The position numbers were made by a program, and so were the translations under genes. A stretch of 64,000 bases of DNA from contig NZ_JACWMY010000007.1 in NCBI RefSeq assembly GCF_014773265.1, positions 267,956-331,955 on the forward strand, read 5' to 3'. Below are positions 50,885 through 60,468 of this stretch, piece by piece. The notes beneath the pieces were generated by a model that saw only the letters and a list, made by a program, of their open reading frames with translations, was not told where the DNA came from and made no database searches. How positions within the stretch are numbered: position 1 is the stretch's first letter; each line of letters opens with the position of its first letter. This DNA comes from Mucilaginibacter pankratovii. Lineage in GTDB: Bacteria; Bacteroidota; Bacteroidia; Sphingobacteriales; Sphingobacteriaceae.

Positions 50885-52006
50885 TTAATTTCCGTATTCC
50901 ATCGGATTAAGGTCGGCAATTTGTTCCCAGGCCATGCGGCCTTCTACCGCCAGGGAGCCGGGCGGGCTGTAATAGCCGTGCTTATCCACCACTATTTCGG
51001 GTACTAAAAAGCTCAGCACAGAATATTGCCCCTTTGGGAAGGTGTTCCATTTGGTGGTCATTTTTACATCATACCCGCCGCCGGTATTGGAGTATGCTTC
51101 AGGCTCGTATATAGTGTATACTACAAATAAGCTTTGCTTATGGTTAAAATATTTAACGTCGGCGTCTATCACTTTCATTAACGAATCGGCTTTAAGCGGC
51201 TTTCGGTCGGGTCGCATTTGTGCGCCATCGTCTGTACTGCCCGGGACTGTTTTGTTTAGGATAGTGTAAACTGCGTAGCCATCCTTTTGCAGCGTGCCCT
51301 TGTAAACCGATCTGAGGAAATGATAGATCGAACCCTGGTAGGCAATTTCGCGGTTTTGCTTCCAGGTTTTTGCTTCTTTTGGTGTTTCGGCCTTCAGGTC
51401 CTCAAATACCGACTGCCCCTGGTAGGCCAGTAGTTTCTCCTCTTCGTTAAGCCGGAAGGATTGCAGCAGGTATTTTATTTTGTAACCGAGTGCTTTATTC
51501 TCTATTTCTAAAAAATCGTCGGCAGTAACGGTGAGCGTATTGCTTGCTTTGTCAAAATGAAAATGAAGGGCTTCCTTATTCAGGATGGTGCATTTTTCGG
51601 CATTGAGTGTAGTGCCCAAAAAATATTGCCTGAATTTTTGATAATACTCTTCGGAATAAGCGGTGATCTTCACCTCAGACAGTGAGCTAACGGAGGGCTG
51701 CAGCTTTATATTAACCGTTACATCCTTTGCAATAGTAATTGCCAAAGTAAAGGTTTGGAAGCCCACGAACCTTGCCGTAAGCGTATAAGATCCCGGAGCA
51801 ACATTTTTTAAGCTGAATTTCCCGTTATTATCGGCCGCGGTAATGGCTTTTGTGCCCGATAAGAAAACCGTTACACCCGGCAGAGTTTCGCCTTTATCAT
51901 CTCTTACGGTGCCGCTAATGCTATTTTGCCCCCGGACAGTAAAAACCAGGCAAATAAAAATAACCGAAAGCAGTATTGGAAGGTGTTTTGCAGATAGGAT
52001 ATGCAT
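50885..52006 (-). CDS. Carboxypeptidase-like regulatory-domain protein
   Basis: A protein of 373 residues. The start MHILSAKHLPILLSVIFICLVF at 52006 forms a signal peptide (end VRGQ) and is preferred over one 54 bp upstream. Then comes a carboxypeptidase-regulatory (CarboxypepD_reg) domain: SISGTVRDDKGETLPGVTVFLSGTK through YTLTARFVGFQT and VNIKLQPS. The last ~270 residues (YYQKFRQYFLGTTLNAEKC onward) are of the kind found in other Bacteroidota proteins without a TonB barrel; the function is unknown. It lies 88 bp upstream of the lon terminator in the sense of transcription, so it is a separate unit. Confidence 0.85.
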   Translation of the reverse strand: MHILSAKHLPILLSVIFICLVFTVRGQNSISGTVRDDKGETLPGVTVFLSGTKAITAADNNGKFSLKNVAPGSYTLTARFVGFQTFTLAITIAKDVTVNIKLQPSVSSLSEVKITAYSEEYYQKFRQYFLGTTLNAEKCTILNKEALHFHFDKASNTLTVTADDFLEIENKALGYKIKYLLQSFRLNEEEKLLAYQGQSVFEDLKAETPKEAKTWKQNREIAYQGSIYHFLRSVYKGTLQKDGYAVYTILNKTVPGSTDDGAQMRPDRKPLKADSLMKVIDADVKYFNHKQSLFVVYTIYEPEAYSNTGGGYDVKMTTKWNTFPKGQYSVLSFLVPEIVVDKHGYYSPPGSLAVEGRMAWEQIADLNPMEYGN

Positions 52007-52044
52007 GTAGCGGCAATTTAAGCATTGCAAATAAATTATCAGCC

Positions 52045-52074
52045 ATAAAAAAAGCAGCACAAATGCGCTGCTTT
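52045..52074 (-). terminator. Terminator after lon
   Basis: On the minus strand AAAGCAGC-GCATTTGT-GCTGCTTT then further T; the perfect 8-bp stem ends in a run of seven T. It lies 20 bp after the lon stop codon. Confidence 0.88.
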
Positions 52075-52093
52075 CAATTTATTTTCCGGGAGA

Positions 52094-54571
52094 TTAGTTC
52101 AACACCGGCTTAGTAGGGTCTTTTTCCTTCACTGTCAGATCGAGCGCGTTGCTTACTTTTTCATTTAGTAAAGCCAGCTCAACTACCTCCTTCATATCGG
52201 TTACATAGTGGAATTTCAGGTCCTTGATGTAATCTTCCTTAATTTCGAGGATATCCTTCTGGTTAGATTTGCAAAGGATGATCTCCTTGATATTGGCGCG
52301 TTTTGCAGCCAGAATCTTCTCCTTAATACCACCAACAGGCAATACACGCCCACGCAGGGTGATCTCCCCCGTCATGGCTAAATGTGGTTTTAGTCTACGT
52401 TGGGTAAATGCCGAAACCAAAGCAGTAAGCATGGTAACACCTGCCGATGGGCCATCCTTAGGGGTAGCGCCGGCCGGTACGTGTACATGCACGTCCCATT
52501 GTTCAAACAGTTTTGGGTTGATATCGAAAGCACCCGCGTGTGCCCTTAAATAAGCAAGTGCTATGGTTACCGATTCCTTCATTACATCGCCGAGGCTGCC
52601 GGTTAAGGTAAGCTTGCCGTTGCCCGGGCTCAGGCTCGATTCGATGAACAGGATATCGCCGCCAACGGATGTCCAGGCCAAGCCCGTTACAACACCAGCT
52701 ATATCGTTATTTTCGTAAAGGTCTTTATCGTAAAAAGGGGCGCCTAATATTTTCACCACGTCCTTTTTGGTCACCGCCGGGTTGTACTCCTCTTCCATGG
52801 CGATGTTTTTGGCCACGCCGCGTACTACCGAGCCAATGCGTTTTTCCAGCGCACGCACGCCAGATTCGCGGGTGTAGTCTTCTATCAGCCTTTCAACTAT
52901 CTCGTTTTTTATTACCACCTGCTTTACGTTTAAGCCATGCGCTTCGCGCTGCTTAGGAACCAGGTGGCGTTTGGCTATCTCTATCTTTTCTTCGATAGTG
53001 TAACCGTTCACCTCGATGATCTCCATACGATCCAGCAAGGCCGGTTGGATAGAACTTAAAGAGTTGGCGGTAGCAATGAACATGATGTTCGACAAGTCGA
53101 AATCCATCTCCACGTAGTTATCGTAAAAGGTGCTGTTCTGCTCCGGGTCTAAAACCTCCAGCAGGGCAGAAGACGGGTCGCCACGGAAATCGTTGCTCAC
53201 CTTATCTATCTCATCCAAAATAAACACCGGGTTGGCCGCGCCGGCCTTTTTTACCGACTGGATGATCCTGCCCGGCATTGCACCGATATAGGTTTTGCGG
53301 TGACCCCGGATCTCCGCTTCATCACGTACGCCGCCAAGAGCCATACGCACATATTTGCGCCCCAAGGCCTTGGCTATTGATTTACCCAGCGATGTTTTAC
53401 CAACACCCGGAGGGCCCACCAAACAAAGGATAGGCGCCTTCATGTCGTGCTTTAACTTGAGCACGGCAAGGTATTCAATGATGCGTTGTTTTACCTTATC
53501 CAGGCCAAAGTGGTCCTTATCCAGTACCTTTTGAGCGCGTTTAAGGTCGAAATTGTCTTTAGTAAATTCGTTCCATGGCAGATCGAGCAGCAGTTCCAGG
53601 TAGTTTATCTGCACTGAATAATCTGCCGCGGCAGGGTTGGTGCGGGTAAGTTTTTCCAGTTCTTTAGCGAATTGGGTCTTCACTTCCTTGCTCCATTTTT
53701 TCTTTAAAGCACGCTGGCGCAGGTTCTCAATCTCCAGGTCGGGCGAGGTGCCGCCCAGTTCTTCCTGGATGGTTTTTAGCTGCTGGTTCAGGAAATAGTC
53801 GCGCTGTTGCTTGTCCAGGTCAACCCGTACTTTGGTTTGGATCTGGTTCTTCAGCTCCAGCATCTGCAAGTCCAGGGTTAGGTGTTCCAGCACCATGTTC
53901 ACCCTATCGCGCAGGCTGGCGGTTTCCAGCAGGCTTTGCTTGGCCGCCATATCGGCATTCATATTGGATGATATGAAATTGATAAGGAAGTTGGTGCTCT
54001 CGATATTGCGGATAGCAATGCCGGCCTCGCTCGGGATGTTTGGCGAAAGCTGGATGATATTCATGGCCATGTCCTTCACAGACGATACCATGGCTTTAAA
54101 CTCTTTATCTTCTTTGGGTTTTATCTCTTTAAAAGGCTCAATGGTAGCTTTGATGTACGGTTCGCTTTGTACCTCGTCCTTTAAATTAAAACGCTTTTTC
54201 CCCTGCAGTATCACGGTGGTGTTACCATCGGGCATTTGCAGCATTTTTATGATGAGGGCAATAGTACCCACGCGGTTTAACTGACTAAAGTTTGGATCCT
54301 CTATACTTACATCCTGCTGGGCAACCACGCCGATAAGGCGTTTGCCTTTGTTGGCATCGCGGATCAGCTTGATAGATTTATCGCGGCCCACGGTAATGGG
54401 GATCACCACGCCGGGGAAAAGCACGGTATTGCGCAACGGAAGTATGGGTAAAATATCGGGAACCTGCTCGTTATTCATCTCCTCCTCATCCTCTGACGAC
54501 ATCAGCGGAAAAAATTCGGAATCTTCGTTTATAGCGGCGGTATTTTTAAAATCAAACGGATCGAAAGTCAT
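52094..54571 (-). CDS. lon: ATP-dependent protease Lon
   Basis: A protein of 825 residues with the full Lon layout: N-terminal substrate domain (about 37-245, [19 protein letters not shown]), coiled linker, AAA+ module with Walker [10 protein letters not shown] (386-394) and Walker [12 protein letters not shown], and the protease part with the Ser-Lys pair Ser709 (KDGPSAG) and Lys750 (GGIKEK). It degrades misfolded and regulatory proteins in the cytoplasm. The acidic N-terminal stretch ([20 protein letters not shown]) is a common feature in Bacteroidota. Single gene with its own terminator; a -7 box candidate lies about 97 bp upstream. Confidence 0.97.
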   Translation of the reverse strand: MTFDPFDFKNTAAINEDSEFFPLMSSEDEEEMNNEQVPDILPILPLRNTVLFPGVVIPITVGRDKSIKLIRDANKGKRLIGVVAQQDVSIEDPNFSQLNRVGTIALIIKMLQMPDGNTTVILQGKKRFNLKDEVQSEPYIKATIEPFKEIKPKEDKEFKAMVSSVKDMAMNIIQLSPNIPSEAGIAIRNIESTNFLINFISSNMNADMAAKQSLLETASLRDRVNMVLEHLTLDLQMLELKNQIQTKVRVDLDKQQRDYFLNQQLKTIQEELGGTSPDLEIENLRQRALKKKWSKEVKTQFAKELEKLTRTNPAAADYSVQINYLELLLDLPWNEFTKDNFDLKRAQKVLDKDHFGLDKVKQRIIEYLAVLKLKHDMKAPILCLVGPPGVGKTSLGKSIAKALGRKYVRMALGGVRDEAEIRGHRKTYIGAMPGRIIQSVKKAGAANPVFILDEIDKVSNDFRGDPSSALLEVLDPEQNSTFYDNYVEMDFDLSNIMFIATANSLSSIQPALLDRMEIIEVNGYTIEEKIEIAKRHLVPKQREAHGLNVKQVVIKNEIVERLIEDYTRESGVRALEKRIGSVVRGVAKNIAMEEEYNPAVTKKDVVKILGAPFYDKDLYENNDIAGVVTGLAWTSVGGDILFIESSLSPGNGKLTLTGSLGDVMKESVTIALAYLRAHAGAFDINPKLFEQWDVHVHVPAGATPKDGPSAGVTMLTALVSAFTQRRLKPHLAMTGEITLRGRVLPVGGIKEKILAAKRANIKEIILCKSNQKDILEIKEDYIKDLKFHYVTDMKEVVELALLNEKVSNALDLTVKEKDPTKPVLN

Positions 54572-54667
54572 TAATCACCTTAGTTTAATGATAACGCAAC
54601 GCCAAATTGTCAGCCACAAGCGTAGGCCAGGGCATTAAATAGGGGTAAGCTATCAATTTAATATATA

Positions 54668-54675
54668 CAAATATA
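54668..54675 (-). promoter_or_regulatory. Candidate -7 box of lon (TATATTTG on minus strand)
   Basis: An exact TAnnTTTG read on the minus strand, 97 bp before the lon ATG. The -33 element is unclear. The rest of 54572-54918 holds no recognised gene. Confidence 0.4.
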
Positions 54676-54918
54676 CTGTTTCAAGCGCTATGCCAATATA
54701 AGTTTATTTGGGCAGGTATTTTGGCAATGCGGTTAAGTGTTTGATTTATTAGACGTTGCGGCGGGTAAAATGTTTCAGATGGGATTTGTGGTGGGATGAG
54801 AATAGTGGAAAAAAAGTCATGCTTGGGGATGTAGATTAAATTTAAGCGCCTTTGCAGGTTAACGAAATACTTAACAACTTTAGATCGCAATTTGCGACCC
54901 TTAAAAAAGAATAAATCA

Positions 54919-55461
54919 ATGGCTAACGAAATACATCAGTACACTATCCCTGATGAAATAATACTAAATCAAATTTACTATTTGCGCGGGCACAAAATCA
55001 TGCTTGATACGGACTTAGCTGAACTTTACGAGGTGGAAACTAAACAACTTAAAAGACAGGTAAGAAGAAATATAGAGCGATTTCCTGAAGACTTTATGTT
55101 TGAGTTGACAGATATCGAATACGGTTCTTTAAGGAGCCAAATTGGCACCTTAAAGCGAGGGGAACATTCTAAATACCTTCCTATGGCTTTTACTGAACAG
55201 GGTGTGGCTATGCTGTCGAGTGTTTTAAATAGTCGCCGTGCAATAAGCGTGAATATTCAAATCATCCGGATATTTACTAAACTACGCCAGATGTTTATCG
55301 ACAATACAGATTTGCGCCTCGAAATAGAAAAGATAAAAACCAAGTTAGATAATCACGACAAGAATATGGAAATCGTTTTTCAATACCTGGATGAATTGGT
55401 TCAGAAAAAAGAGGAACCTAAAATTCGGAAACGCATAGGTTATAAATCAGATGATATTTAG
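54919..55461 (+). CDS. ORF6N domain protein
   Basis: A protein of 180 residues. The ATG at 54919 (MANEIHQYTIPDEI) is preferred over a TTG at 54892. Residues 15-100 match the ORF6N (KilA-N-like) domain: IYYLRGHKIMLDTDLAELYEVETKQLKRQVRRNIERFPEDFMFEL. After the LRSQIGTLK and MAFTEQGVAMLSSVLNS segments comes a coiled coil (about 125-165). Such proteins come from phages and are thought to bind DNA. No other phage gene is near, so it is an orphan, perhaps acquired with a small element. Confidence 0.9.
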   Translation: MANEIHQYTIPDEIILNQIYYLRGHKIMLDTDLAELYEVETKQLKRQVRRNIERFPEDFMFELTDIEYGSLRSQIGTLKRGEHSKYLPMAFTEQGVAMLSSVLNSRRAISVNIQIIRIFTKLRQMFIDNTDLRLEIEKIKTKLDNHDKNMEIVFQYLDELVQKKEEPKIRKRIGYKSDDI

Positions 55462-55695
55462 CCAAAGGCGCGTTTGTTGTATTTTTGATTGCGTAAAAAT
55501 ATTTTTTATTTAATATAATAAATCGCAATATTCTACGTTAACTCAATTAAATAGCGAAGTCCTTCCGCTAAATTAGAATTGGAGGATACGAACTTCACTC
55601 CCCATTATTTCCAACAAAAAATATGCGTTTAGTATAATATTTTATACTATTGCAAGTTACTATACTACAAATTTGTTACACACGTTTAGGATTTA
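55462..55695. other. AT-rich gap before the TPR gene
   Basis: Very AT-rich, with no gene and no good hairpin. A -7-like CAAATTTG near 55667-55674 differs in one base from TAnnTTTG and may serve the TPR gene. Confidence 0.35.
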
Positions 55696-56319
55696 ATGAG
55701 GCTCTCAGCAATAATTTCTTTACTGGTTCTCACTTCGCTGGAATCGTCGGCACAAAATGCCTATGTAAAATTGGGCCAGCAAGCCTTTATGGATGGCAAC
55801 TTTAAAACCGCTGTTGCCCAGTTAGAGAAAGCCTGCATGATAGATTCTACCAACGCCAATGCCTATTGGATGCTGGGCTATTCCTACTATCACAGCACAA
55901 ACTACCGCAAATCTATCGTAGCATATACTAAAGCAATTTTTATAAACCCGGTGGATGCAACGGCTTATTATTACCGTGCGCGTGCCAAAGGCTATTTGGG
56001 TAAGGATACATTCCTCTCGCCCGACGAACGGGAGAAATATCTGCTGGGCGCTATTTTCGATCTCACCAAGGCCATCGCCATTGATCCGTCTGAGCAAACC
56101 AAGAGTTACCAAACCCGTGGCATAGCTTACCGCGAATACGGGATGTTTAAGCTTCAGGCCAACCAGAAAAATTACGATAAGGTGCGCGGCATCAATTCCT
56201 TACGCGCCTCGGTTGCCGATCTGGAAAAGGTACTGGCTGAAAACCCGGGCCGCTCTGATATTTCTACGCTGCTGGATGTGTCTAAAGAAAAGCTGGCTAG
56301 CGCTACGGGCAAGCACTAA
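55696..56319 (+). CDS. Secreted TPR protein
   Basis: A protein of 207 residues with a signal peptide (MRLSAIISLLVLTSLESSAQ). At least three tetratricopeptide repeats follow (AYVKLGQQAFMDGNFKTAVAQLEKACMID, AYWMLGYSYYHSTNYRKSIVAYTKAIFINP, AYYYRARAKGYLG..., FDLTKAIAIDP), so it should bind other proteins in the periplasm. The last ~50 residues are a charged helix (SLRASVADLEKVLAENPG). It faces the lipoprotein gene with no gap between the two stops. No partner is evident. Confidence 0.88.
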   Translation: MRLSAIISLLVLTSLESSAQNAYVKLGQQAFMDGNFKTAVAQLEKACMIDSTNANAYWMLGYSYYHSTNYRKSIVAYTKAIFINPVDATAYYYRARAKGYLGKDTFLSPDEREKYLLGAIFDLTKAIAIDPSEQTKSYQTRGIAYREYGMFKLQANQKNYDKVRGINSLRASVADLEKVLAENPGRSDISTLLDVSKEKLASATGKH

Positions 56320-56871
56320 TTAAAATTCACCTTTCACCAGGTAATTATTGCCGCCCATCACTTTCACCTTCTGGTTCTTCTCTATTAAATAATATTTGCC
56401 GGGCTGGTAAAAAAGCTTTTCGGTGCTGTTATAAAGCAGGTTGTGTACGTTGTTGAGGATATATACCGATGTAACCTTGCCGTTGCTTTTATGGATAATA
56501 ATTTCGCGGGTTTTCAACTCGGGGAATTTGGCTTTATACAACAAGCTGTCGGCATTCTCCTGTACGGCGTAACTATCCTTCCAGGCGGGTTTGTTGATAT
56601 CTGATGAGGTGAACAAGCCAAACTCCTGTCCCCAATTCAATGTCTTAAGCGTTTTGGTTTCGCTTTGGCCGTTGTGGGTAACGGTTTTTTTGACGAAAGG
56701 GTTTAGTTTAACCAGCCGTGCAGAATCTGTTTTAAAAAACTCCTTCAGGTCGAAGTATTTCAGCGTGGCACCGGTTTCCTTTATTTCCGGTTTACAGGCG
56801 TACCCGCTGCCTAAAAGCAGCAGGCCGCATGTAAAAAGGATATATCTTTGCAATGGTTTATACCAATACAT
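56320..56871 (-). CDS. Hypothetical lipoprotein
   Basis: A protein of 183 residues with a lipoprotein-like signal (CGLLLLGSGYAC, Cys near residue 26). The mature part has about eight beta strands (for example YAVQENADSLLYKAKF, REIIIHKSNGKVTSVYILN, GKYYLIEKNQKVKVMGGNNYLV) and no family that I recognise. It overlaps the 3' end of gpmI by 14 bp on the same strand, so it is translated from the gpmI mRNA. Confidence 0.75.
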   Translation of the reverse strand: MYWYKPLQRYILFTCGLLLLGSGYACKPEIKETGATLKYFDLKEFFKTDSARLVKLNPFVKKTVTHNGQSETKTLKTLNWGQEFGLFTSSDINKPAWKDSYAVQENADSLLYKAKFPELKTREIIIHKSNGKVTSVYILNNVHNLLYNSTEKLFYQPGKYYLIEKNQKVKVMGGNNYLVKGEF

Positions 56872-58381
56872 TACCGGTCATTTCTGCGGGGATGGGCACG
56901 CCTATCATGCTTAAAATGGTTGGCGCAATATCGCCCAGCTTGCCATCTTTCACGGCTTTTACATCGCTGTCGATAACGATACAAGGCACCAGATTGGTAG
57001 TGTGCGCAGTATTTGGCGAACCATCGTCGTTGATCATGTAATCGGCGTTGCCATGGTCGGCAATGATGATGAACGAGTAGCCGTGTGCTAAGCCGGTTTC
57101 TACCACAGCTTTGGTACAGGCATCGGCCGTTTCGGCAGCTTTAACCACCGCGCTAAAAACGCCGGTATGGCCCACCATATCGGTATTGGCAAAGTTAAGG
57201 CAAACAAAATCGGGCCATTCGGCTATCAGCTCGGGAATGATGGCATCGCGGATACCTTCGGCACTCATTTCAGGCTGAAGATCGTACGTGGCAACCTTTG
57301 GCGATGGCACTAAAAGGCGTTTCTCATTGATGAATTCTTTTTCGCGGCCGCCCGAGAAAAAGAAGGTTACGTGCGGGTATTTCTCCGTCTCTGCAATACG
57401 GATCTGGTTTTTGTTAGCGCTTTCTAAAACCTCGCCAAGCGTTTTGCTGAGGTCATCCTTGCGAAAAACAACTTTTACGTTTTTAAAGGTCTCATCGTAA
57501 GAGGTCATGGTGACGTACTGGATATCCAGCGGTTTCATGTCATACTCCGGGAATTCGCGCTGAGTAAGTGCCTGCGAAATTTCGCGGCCCCTGTCTGTAC
57601 GAAAATTAAAGCAGATCACCACATCGCCGTCTTTAATAACGGCAACAGGTTGCCCGTCTTCATCTGTTTTTACTATCGGCTTAATAAATTCGTCGGTAAC
57701 GCCCTGCTCGTACGATTGCTTAATGCAGGCCAAAATATCGTCGGTCTTTTCGCCTTCACCTTTCACCATCACATCGTAAGCCAGTTTTACGCGTTCCCAG
57801 CGATTATCGCGGTCCATGGCGTAATAGCGGCCAATGGCAGATGCCAGCCTAACAGGGCTATCGGCAATATGGTGCTCCAGGTCGGTTATAAATTTTAACC
57901 CCGAATTTGGGTCGGTATCGCGGCCGTCTAAAAAGGCATGTATAAATACTTTCTCCAGCCCAACTGCTTTGGTAGCATCGCAAAGGCCCTTAAGGTGGTT
58001 AATGTGGGCATGTACGCCGCCATCGCTCACCAGACCAATCAGGTGCAGGTCTTTATCGTTGTCGCGGGCGTAGTTAAACGCCTCCAGCATAGTTTCATTC
58101 TGTACAAATTCGTTATCAATAACGGCTTTGTTAATGCGGCCCAGTTCCTGGTAAACCACCCGGCCGGCGCCCAGGTTCATGTGCCCCACTTCCGAGTTGC
58201 CCATTTGTCCTTCGGGAAGGCCCACCGCAAGCCCGGAGGCTTCCAGTTTGGAATTTGGATAACTGGCTATCATCGAATCGAAAAATGGCGTGTTGGCGGC
58301 CAGTATAGCGTTCGATTCGTCCTGACGGCCGTAACCCCAGCCGTCGAGTATTATTAATGCAACTTTTTTTCTGTTTTCCAC
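56858..58381 (-). CDS. gpmI: 2,3-bisphosphoglycerate-independent phosphoglycerate mutase
   Basis: A protein of 507 residues. It interconverts 3- and 2-phosphoglycerate in glycolysis with two Mn ions. The start is taken as GTG at 58381 (then ENRKKVALIILDGWGYG): an ATG 30 bp upstream would place the -7 box inside the gene. Asp13 binds metal, Ser63 in MGNSEVGHMNLGAGR is the phosphorylated residue, and LDGRDTDPNSG, FNFRTDRGREI and IIADHGNADYM are also present. The GTG lies 4 nt after the box TATATTTG, so the transcript may be leaderless. Confidence 0.95.
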   Translation of the reverse strand: MENRKKVALIILDGWGYGRQDESNAILAANTPFFDSMIASYPNSKLEASGLAVGLPEGQMGNSEVGHMNLGAGRVVYQELGRINKAVIDNEFVQNETMLEAFNYARDNDKDLHLIGLVSDGGVHAHINHLKGLCDATKAVGLEKVFIHAFLDGRDTDPNSGLKFITDLEHHIADSPVRLASAIGRYYAMDRDNRWERVKLAYDVMVKGEGEKTDDILACIKQSYEQGVTDEFIKPIVKTDEDGQPVAVIKDGDVVICFNFRTDRGREISQALTQREFPEYDMKPLDIQYVTMTSYDETFKNVKVVFRKDDLSKTLGEVLESANKNQIRIAETEKYPHVTFFFSGGREKEFINEKRLLVPSPKVATYDLQPEMSAEGIRDAIIPELIAEWPDFVCLNFANTDMVGHTGVFSAVVKAAETADACTKAVVETGLAHGYSFIIIADHGNADYMINDDGSPNTAHTTNLVPCIVIDSDVKAVKDGKLGDIAPTILSMIGVPIPAEMTGNVLV

Positions 58382-58385
58382 AATG

Positions 58386-58393
58386 CAAATATA
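58386..58393 (-). promoter_or_regulatory. -7 box of gpmI (TATATTTG on minus strand)
   Basis: Exact match, separated from the GTG start by the four bases CATT. Transcription about 4-7 nt after the box would begin at or within the start codon. Confidence 0.5.
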
Positions 58394-58473
58394 AAAGCAA
58401 CGTTTAAACATTATAATTTAAAAACTGGTTTATTTTTTTGTGCAACCTTTTTTTAGTTTATTGGTCATATATT

Positions 58474-58869
58474 ATGATGAAACTAAAATATTTGCCCATT
58501 TTGGTACTCCTTTACCTGGTACCCACTGTTTGTTTAGCCGGCCCCATCGAAAAAATAGCCGAGCTGATAAAGCAGGGGAACGCGCACGAATTAGCCAAAT
58601 ATTTTGCAGCCAGTATTGATATCACCGTTTTAGATAACACCAACGTTTACTCCAAAACGCAGGCGGAGCTGATCCTCGAAAAATTCTTTAAAGAAAACAA
58701 ACCCCAAACCATTACGGTACTGCACCGCGTAAACTCCAGCGCCACTTATAATTACAGTGTGCTTTTGCTTGCTACCGATAAAGGGAAGTATCGCGTTAGC
58801 TATACCATGAAAGAGGTTGAAAAGGAAATGGTGGTGATAGAACTTCGCATCGAAACTGAAAAAACCTAA
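58474..58869 (+). CDS. DUF4783 family protein
   Basis: A protein of 131 residues. The ATG at 58474 (or 58477) starts the signal peptide MMKLKYLPILVLLYLVPTVCLA; a start 36 bp upstream has no support. The mature part (IEKIAELIKQGNAHELAKYFAASIDITVLDNTNVYSKTQAELILEKFF...) has the NTF2-like fold pattern of DUF4783, a periplasmic domain with unknown role. The gene lies before nadC, as in many Bacteroidota, though the 45-bp gap and the separate -7 box suggest that nadC has its own promoter. Confidence 0.88.
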   Translation: MMKLKYLPILVLLYLVPTVCLAGPIEKIAELIKQGNAHELAKYFAASIDITVLDNTNVYSKTQAELILEKFFKENKPQTITVLHRVNSSATYNYSVLLLATDKGKYRVSYTMKEVEKEMVVIELRIETEKT

Positions 58870-58887
58870 TTACTCATCAATTGTTCT

Positions 58888-58895
58888 TACTTTTG
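58888..58895 (+). promoter_or_regulatory. -7 box of nadC (TACTTTTG)
   Basis: Exact TAnnTTTG; the TTG start of nadC lies 19 nt after it. Confidence 0.5.
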
Positions 58896-58914
58896 AAACT
58901 CAAAATTTAAAGGT

Positions 58915-59763
58915 TTGGACAAACAACTTATACACCAATTTATAGTAAATGCTTTAAGTGAGGATGTTGGCGATGGAGACCATACATCCTTAGCTACTAT
59001 TGAAGCCGGCACACAGGGAAAAGCAAAACTTTTAGTAAAAGATACCGGGATACTGGCGGGCGTAGAACTTGCCAAAGAGATATTTGAAGTGGTTGACCCA
59101 AACCTGCAGCTGGAAGTATTTTTAAACGATGGTGCCGAGGTAAAACCCAAAGATATCGCCTTCATCGTATCCGGCGATGCCCAAAATATCCTGAAAGCCG
59201 AACGCCTGGTGCTTAACTGCATGCAGCGCATGAGCGGCATAGCCACCAAAACCAACGAAATTGTAGATTTGCTGCAAGGCACCAATACCAAAGTATTAGA
59301 TACCCGCAAAACCACCCCAGGGCTGCGCTACCTGGAGAAATGGGCCGTGCGCATTGGCGGCGGCGTAAACCACCGCATAGGGTTGTATGATATGATCCTG
59401 ATCAAGGATAACCATGTAGACTATTCGGGCGGTATAAGGCAGGCGATAGAGAATGCTAACCATTATTTAGAGCAAACCGGCAAAAAACTGGCTATAGAAA
59501 TTGAGGTGCGAAACCTGGATGAATTGGAGCAGGTATTGCAAACGGGCAAGGTAAATCGTATTTTGCTGGATAATTTTGATTTTGACAGTTTGCGACAGGC
59601 TGTTAGCATGATAGAGGGCAGGTATATTACCGAAGCTTCGGGCGGGATAACTATCGATAACATACGCGATTATGCCGATTGCGGCGTAGATTACGTATCT
59701 GTTGGGGCCCTTACACACTCGGTGAAAAGTTTAGACCTGAGTTTAAAAGCTGTTAAATTATAA
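58915..59763 (+). CDS. nadC: Nicotinate-nucleotide pyrophosphorylase (carboxylating)
   Basis: A protein of 282 residues. It converts quinolinate and PRPP to nicotinate mononucleotide in NAD synthesis. Start codon TTG (MDKQLIHQFIVNALSEDVGDGDHTS), the typical front of the family. Active-site parts: LDTRKTTPGLRYLEKWAVRIGGGVNHRIGLYDMILIKDNH and IEIEVRNLDEL, then LLDNFD and TEASGGITIDNI. All Arg, His and Lys residues of the substrate site seem present. With nadK at 11 kb, this is the second NAD(P) gene in the window. Confidence 0.96.
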   Translation: MDKQLIHQFIVNALSEDVGDGDHTSLATIEAGTQGKAKLLVKDTGILAGVELAKEIFEVVDPNLQLEVFLNDGAEVKPKDIAFIVSGDAQNILKAERLVLNCMQRMSGIATKTNEIVDLLQGTNTKVLDTRKTTPGLRYLEKWAVRIGGGVNHRIGLYDMILIKDNHVDYSGGIRQAIENANHYLEQTGKKLAIEIEVRNLDELEQVLQTGKVNRILLDNFDFDSLRQAVSMIEGRYITEASGGITIDNIRDYADCGVDYVSVGALTHSVKSLDLSLKAVKL

Positions 59764-59811
59764 ATGAATATATTGCGGTATATAACATCAATTTAATATT
59801 ATTGCAGGCAG

Positions 59812-60462
59812 ATGCTATCAATCTACTCCATTTTAGCGCTTATTCTTGCTTATTGTTTCGGATCTATCCCTACAGCCGTGTGGATAGGGCAGGCCTTTTA
59901 CAACATTGATGTTAGGGAATATGGCAGCGGAAACGCAGGCGCAACCAACACGTTCAGGGTTTTAGGCAAAAAAGCGGGCATCCCGGTGATGTTGCTGGAT
60001 ATCCTTAAGGGATGGACGGCTACCAACCTTGCCTATATCATAGGCGTATCTACCACAGGCGCTTATCATTCTGTAGCTTTTACCAACTATTCGCTTGCAT
60101 TGGGTATAGCCGCCGTTATGGGCCACCTGTTCCCCATTTTTGCGGGCTTTAGGGGTGGTAAAGGTGTTGCCACACTTTTTGGAATGATATTGGCTATTAA
60201 CCTACAGGCATCTTTACTTTGCGTGCTGGTATTTTTAGTTGTGTTGCTGCTAACGCAATATGTATCATTAGCATCAATTTCGGCAGGTTTTATATATCCC
60301 ATCGGTGTAACATTCATATTCCCGGTGACTATTAAATCGGTCGTTATTTATGGGATGTGTATATTTTTGCTGATTTTGGTAACCCATCAAAAAAATATCG
60401 AACGCTTACTAAGAGGTAAAGAGTCGAAAGTTAATTTATTCAAGAAAAAATCAACCGCCTAA
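59812..60462 (+). CDS. plsY: Glycerol-3-phosphate acyltransferase PlsY
   Basis: A protein of 216 residues with five to six membrane helices. It acylates glycerol 3-phosphate with acyl phosphate, the first step of phospholipid synthesis. The three conserved loops are present: FGSIPTAVWIGQAFYNIDVREYGSGNAGATNTFRVLGKKAG, FPIFAGFRGGKGVATLFG and the C-terminal LILVTHQKNIERLLRGKE. Normal length. It lies 48 bp after nadC and 6 bp before the M48 peptidase gene. Confidence 0.96.
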   Translation: MLSIYSILALILAYCFGSIPTAVWIGQAFYNIDVREYGSGNAGATNTFRVLGKKAGIPVMLLDILKGWTATNLAYIIGVSTTGAYHSVAFTNYSLALGIAAVMGHLFPIFAGFRGGKGVATLFGMILAINLQASLLCVLVFLVVLLLTQYVSLASISAGFIYPIGVTFIFPVTIKSVVIYGMCIFLLILVTHQKNIERLLRGKESKVNLFKKKSTA

Positions 60463-60468
60463 GTTACC

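Noticed and set aside
58382..58411. ATG start of gpmI 30 bp upstream
   Set aside because: It would put the -7 box TATATTTG within the gene and add residues (MFKRCFYICI) not expected for GpmI.
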